From an uncultured Ruegeria sp. (GTDB lineage: Bacteria > Pseudomonadota > Alphaproteobacteria > Rhodobacterales > Rhodobacteraceae), in NCBI RefSeq assembly GCF_947497005.1, contig NZ_CANMFF010000003.1, positions 248,001-312,000 on the forward strand: a DNA stretch of 64,000 nucleotides, read 5' to 3'. Positions within the stretch are counted from its first letter, which is position 1. Each line of letters opens with the position of its first letter. The notes under the pieces were generated by a model. It worked only from the letters and a program-made list of their open reading frames with translations, ran no database searches and was not told the origin of the DNA. Shown piece after piece: positions 61,514 to 64,000 of this stretch. Position numbers and translations under genes: made by a program.

Positions 61514-64000
61514 CTACTTTGTCAGTCCGCTCAACCCACCTGAGATCAGAATATTGACCTCATATAGGATGCGTGGCGCAGCCAGCCCGCCGGGGCCGGC
61601 CAAATAGTTCGGGCTCCATTCCGGGTCAAATTTCTGTTTGAAGGCACGCAGCCCTTCGAAATGATAGAACTGCTCGCCGTGCTCATAGACAAAACCTCCG
61701 ATACGGTTCCACAGCGACGCAAGCTGACGGTTCTCGATCCCTGAAAATGGCGCGGCACCCAGCGAGAACCAGTGGAACCCCTGTTCTGATCCCCAGACCA
61801 TCATTTCGGCGAAAAGCGCATCCATGACAAAGCTAGGGCTTTCCGGCTCATACCGCATCAGATCCAGCGACAGCTCGGATTTGTTGCCACCCTGAAACAA
61901 GTTGGCAAAGGCCATGATCTTGCCAGTATTGCCATCGCGCAGAACCGCATGATCAAAGTAAGACAGGTACTGATCGTCAAATCCACCCAGAGCGAAACCC
62001 TTTTCGGCACCGGCCTTTTGTGCCAGCCAATGGTCAGAAATCGCGCGCAATTCCGGCAGAACCGGTGCCAATCCTTCTTTCGGGATGATCTCGAACACAT
62101 ACCCCTCACGTTGGGCCCGGTTTTTGGCCTGACGGAACCGCTTGCGCGATTTTCCATCCAGCGAGAAATCTTTCAGAGGCACCCGTGCAACCTCGCCGAT
62201 TTTCAGGATCGACAGACCGAGATCCAAAAAGGTTGGAAGGTATTTGGTCGAAACGCTGTAGAATGCACACAGCTTCCCTTCGCGATCCGCCATTTCGCGT
62301 AGCTGCCAGATCAACTGTTGCCCGGCCGTCTCGTCGCCTATTGGTTCTCCCTTCGATATGACCGCGTTGCCCGTATCAGCGTAAGCTATGAACGCGGTTT
62401 CGTCCGGAGAGATCAGGAACTGCTTGTCGCCGGTCAATGATATCTGGGACTCGGTATCCTCACTCTCCATCACCAGTCGTTCCACAACCGCAGGGATTTC
62501 GGTGCGTTGGGGCGCTGGTATCTCTCGCCCGAATAGGGAATTTGCAGCGACAATCCCGACGATCACCGCAACAACAAGGCAAGATCGCAGGAAACGCGAT
62601 GCGTCCCCGTTCCAGGCGAACTCCCACCACAGAGCGTTTTGATATTCGACGTGCGAATATGCGAAGAGTCCGATCCAGAAAATGACCGCCAGCAGTACAA
62701 CGACACTAATCAACCAAGGGATGTTCAGCCTGAAGATCGATGCACCACTGACCCGGTAGAACGCCCCACGGAACAGAGCCAACAAACCAATTGTGCCCAA
62801 CATCGAAAGCGCCTCGTGGGTATCTAGCCCTTTGGCAAGAGAGGCAAAGAACCCTGCCGCCATCAACAGCATCGCCACCACCCACGCGCGATAGAGCTTA
62901 CGGAACAACCCACGCGATACCAACAACAGCAAAACACCTATAGCGCTGCCCGCAAGGTGCGAAGCTTCGACAAAGGACAAGGGCAGAACTTCACGAAGGA
63001 CGCCAAGGTTCTGGGTGCCCGCGGGCAACGCGCCGGACACCAGAAGGATCACTCCGGCCACCGCCGCAACCCCCGCGGCTACCATGGGAACAATTGGCCG
63101 GATGGCCCGGTAGACCCATGTCGCAGCCCCACCTATCCTGTGCCTTTGCGTCAGCGCGGACGCGACCGCAATGGACAGGCTGGCAATACCAAAAGGCAGG
63201 AAAGTATAAACCAGGCGATACAGCAACAATGCAGCGATCACATCCGAGCGTCCGGACGCGCCAAGCCCAGCAATCAGCGTTGCTTCAAATACACCGATCC
63301 CACCCGGAGCGTGGCTGAGGATACCAACGGCTATGGCGGCAATGTAGACTGTAAAGAAATACGGGTAGCCAACGCCCAGATCGTCCGGCATCAGAACATA
63401 GAGCGCCATGGACGCGCCAAACAGATCTCCGATCGCGGCAAGTGTCAGAAGGCTGGCCAGTTTCCCCCCCGGCAAATCAAAGCCGATTCCAGCGATGGCC
63501 AAACGCCTGCCGCCGCTGGACAACCATATGAACATGGCAACCAATGCCCCCAACAGGCACAGCCCTATGGCGGTTTCGACGGTCTCGCTGACAGGCATCA
63601 CTTTGGATATTCCGTCCGGATGCAGGGTCAGCAATAAACCCAGAATCAAGATAAGCCCCATCCAGAACGCGACCCAGGAGGTTGCGATCACCCCTGCCAC
63701 GCGCCCCAGATCCAACCCAAGAGACGCATAAATTCGATACCGGATGGCAGTTCCGGTAATGTAGGAAAACCCAAGGCAATTTGACACAGCATAGCCACTG
63801 GCCCCCGCCATTCCCGCCACAGGTAAAGGCACCTTGCCACCCGCCACACTTTGCACGGCAAACACATCATAGAGCGATAACGAAAAGAAACTGAATGCCG
63901 TCCAACACAACGCGAAGAACATCAGCTTCCACGACGTCGACGAGATATCCGTCTGTACATCCGACCATTTCACGTGCGCCGACAAATCATGCAAAACTGT
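61514..64000 (-). CDS. mprF: MprF-type phosphatidylglycerol aminoacyltransferase/flippase (5' end at window edge)
   Basis: At least 826 residues. The N-terminal two thirds is a multi-pass membrane domain (about 14 helices; flippase-like, with GGIGVFEATLIAGLG in the first half). The C-terminal third (about residues 520-810) is a soluble GNAT-like DUF2156 synthase domain: FIAYADTGNAVISKGEPIGD, then RQAKNRAQREGYVFEI, SLDLMRYEPESPSFVMDALF, then the C-terminal GLRAFKQKFDPEWSPNYLAG. It attaches an amino acid (lysine or alanine) to phosphatidylglycerol and flips it out. A TTG at 63994 is the only visible start; the frame stays open to the edge, so it may begin outside. Confidence 0.92.
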   Translation of the reverse strand, partial: TVLHDLSAHVKWSDVQTDISSTSWKLMFFALCWTAFSFFSLSLYDVFAVQSVAGGKVPLPVAGMAGASGYAVSNCLGFSYITGTAIRYRIYASLGLDLGRVAGVIATSWVAFWMGLILILGLLLTLHPDGISKVMPVSETVETAIGLCLLGALVAMFIWLSSGGRRLAIAGIGFDLPGGKLASLLTLAAIGDLFGASMALYVLMPDDLGVGYPYFFTVYIAAIAVGILSHAPGGIGVFEATLIAGLGASGRSDVIAALLLYRLVYTFLPFGIASLSIAVASALTQRHRIGGAATWVYRAIRPIVPMVAAGVAAVAGVILLVSGALPAGTQNLGVLREVLPLSFVEASHLAGSAIGVLLLLVSRGLFRKLYRAWVVAMLLMAAGFFASLAKGLDTHEALSMLGTIGLLALFRGAFYRVSGASIFRLNIPWLISVVVLLAVIFWIGLFAYSHVEYQNALWWEFAWNGDASRFLRSCLVVAVIVGIVAANSLFGREIPAPQRTEIPAVVERLVMESEDTESQISLTGDKQFLISPDETAFIAYADTGNAVISKGEPIGDETAGQQLIWQLREMADREGKLCAFYSVSTKYLPTFLDLGLSILKIGEVARVPLKDFSLDGKSRKRFRQAKNRAQREGYVFEIIPKEGLAPVLPELRAISDHWLAQKAGAEKGFALGGFDDQYLSYFDHAVLRDGNTGKIMAFANLFQGGNKSELSLDLMRYEPESPSFVMDALFAEMMVWGSEQGFHWFSLGAAPFSGIENRQLASLWNRIGGFVYEHGEQFYHFEGLRAFKQKFDPEWSPNYLAGPGGLAAPRILYEVNILISGGLSGLTK

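Noticed and set aside
1..64000. CRISPR array, rRNA, tRNA or insertion sequence
   Set aside because: I saw no regularly spaced repeats, no rRNA-like stretch, no CCA-ending cloverleaf candidate and no transposase-like product.

Overview
This 64 kb window looks like a chromosomal segment of a marine Rhodobacteraceae bacterium (roseobacter group). The reasons are a moderately high GC content, the trgA-trgB tellurite-resistance pair, several Tat-exported family-5 solute-binding proteins, a large GcvT/dimethylglycine-dehydrogenase-type enzyme, an alphaproteobacterial SOS box (GAAC-N7-GAAC), and an intergenic element I recall as common in roseobacters. This placement rests on gene content, not on a database search. 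I see no rRNA, tRNA, CRISPR array, prophage or insertion sequence. About 55 protein genes fill nearly all of the window.

Layout. 0-7.4 kb: a minus-strand stress cluster (photolyase, cyclopropane-fatty-acid-synthase-like methyltransferase, TrgA, TrgB), a class V aminotransferase behind a structured leader, UMP kinase (pyrH), and divergent miaA. 7.7-14.2 kb: a complete dipeptide/oligopeptide-type ABC importer with an enlarged second permease and a fused double ATPase. 14.3-17.1 kb: a Tat-exported metallo-beta-lactamase-fold protein, a GAF-LuxR regulator and a lytic transglycosylase. 17.3-24.7 kb: ssb, a CBS-bearing site-2 protease, aroK-aroB, two unnamed envelope proteins leading into xerD, and a CorC/HlyC-type membrane protein. 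24.7-29.5 kb: an orphan binding protein divergent from a GcvT-family dehydrogenase, then a MobA-like nucleotidyltransferase. 30.3-33.9 kb: a DegP/HtrA protease followed by a response regulator and histidine kinase.

33.9-36.7 kb holds the most unusual locus, a tight three-gene operon encoding a CHAD protein, a ParA-type ATPase and a CYTH triphosphate-tunnel protein. This combination suggests a ParA-driven system acting on polyphosphate. 36.9-45.2 kb: a TfoX-C protein, ndk, a frameshifted Bcr/CflA transporter, an ABC-F ATPase operon with ACT and MarC proteins, a retropepsin-like protease, an orphan SOS-box-controlled imuA-like gene, a YceI protein and an MFS transporter. 45.3-54.2 kb: a flotillin/NfeD (YqiK-YqiJ) pair, metG and a two-gene RND efflux operon. 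54.3-64 kb: a DUF2087 protein, glpD with its divergent GlpR-type repressor, then a run of small-membrane-protein, DsbB-like, DUF3302, HlyD and NodT-like outer membrane genes, converging on an MprF-type protein that runs to the window edge.

Themes: membrane and envelope maintenance (CFA, MprF, RND, flotillin, DegP, S2P), stress and DNA repair (photolyase, imuA-like, ssb), and uptake and catabolism of peptides or methylated amines. Both end genes (trgB and the MprF-like gene) are cut by the window. Starts given here were chosen from ribosome-binding sites and sometimes differ from the longest reading frame.
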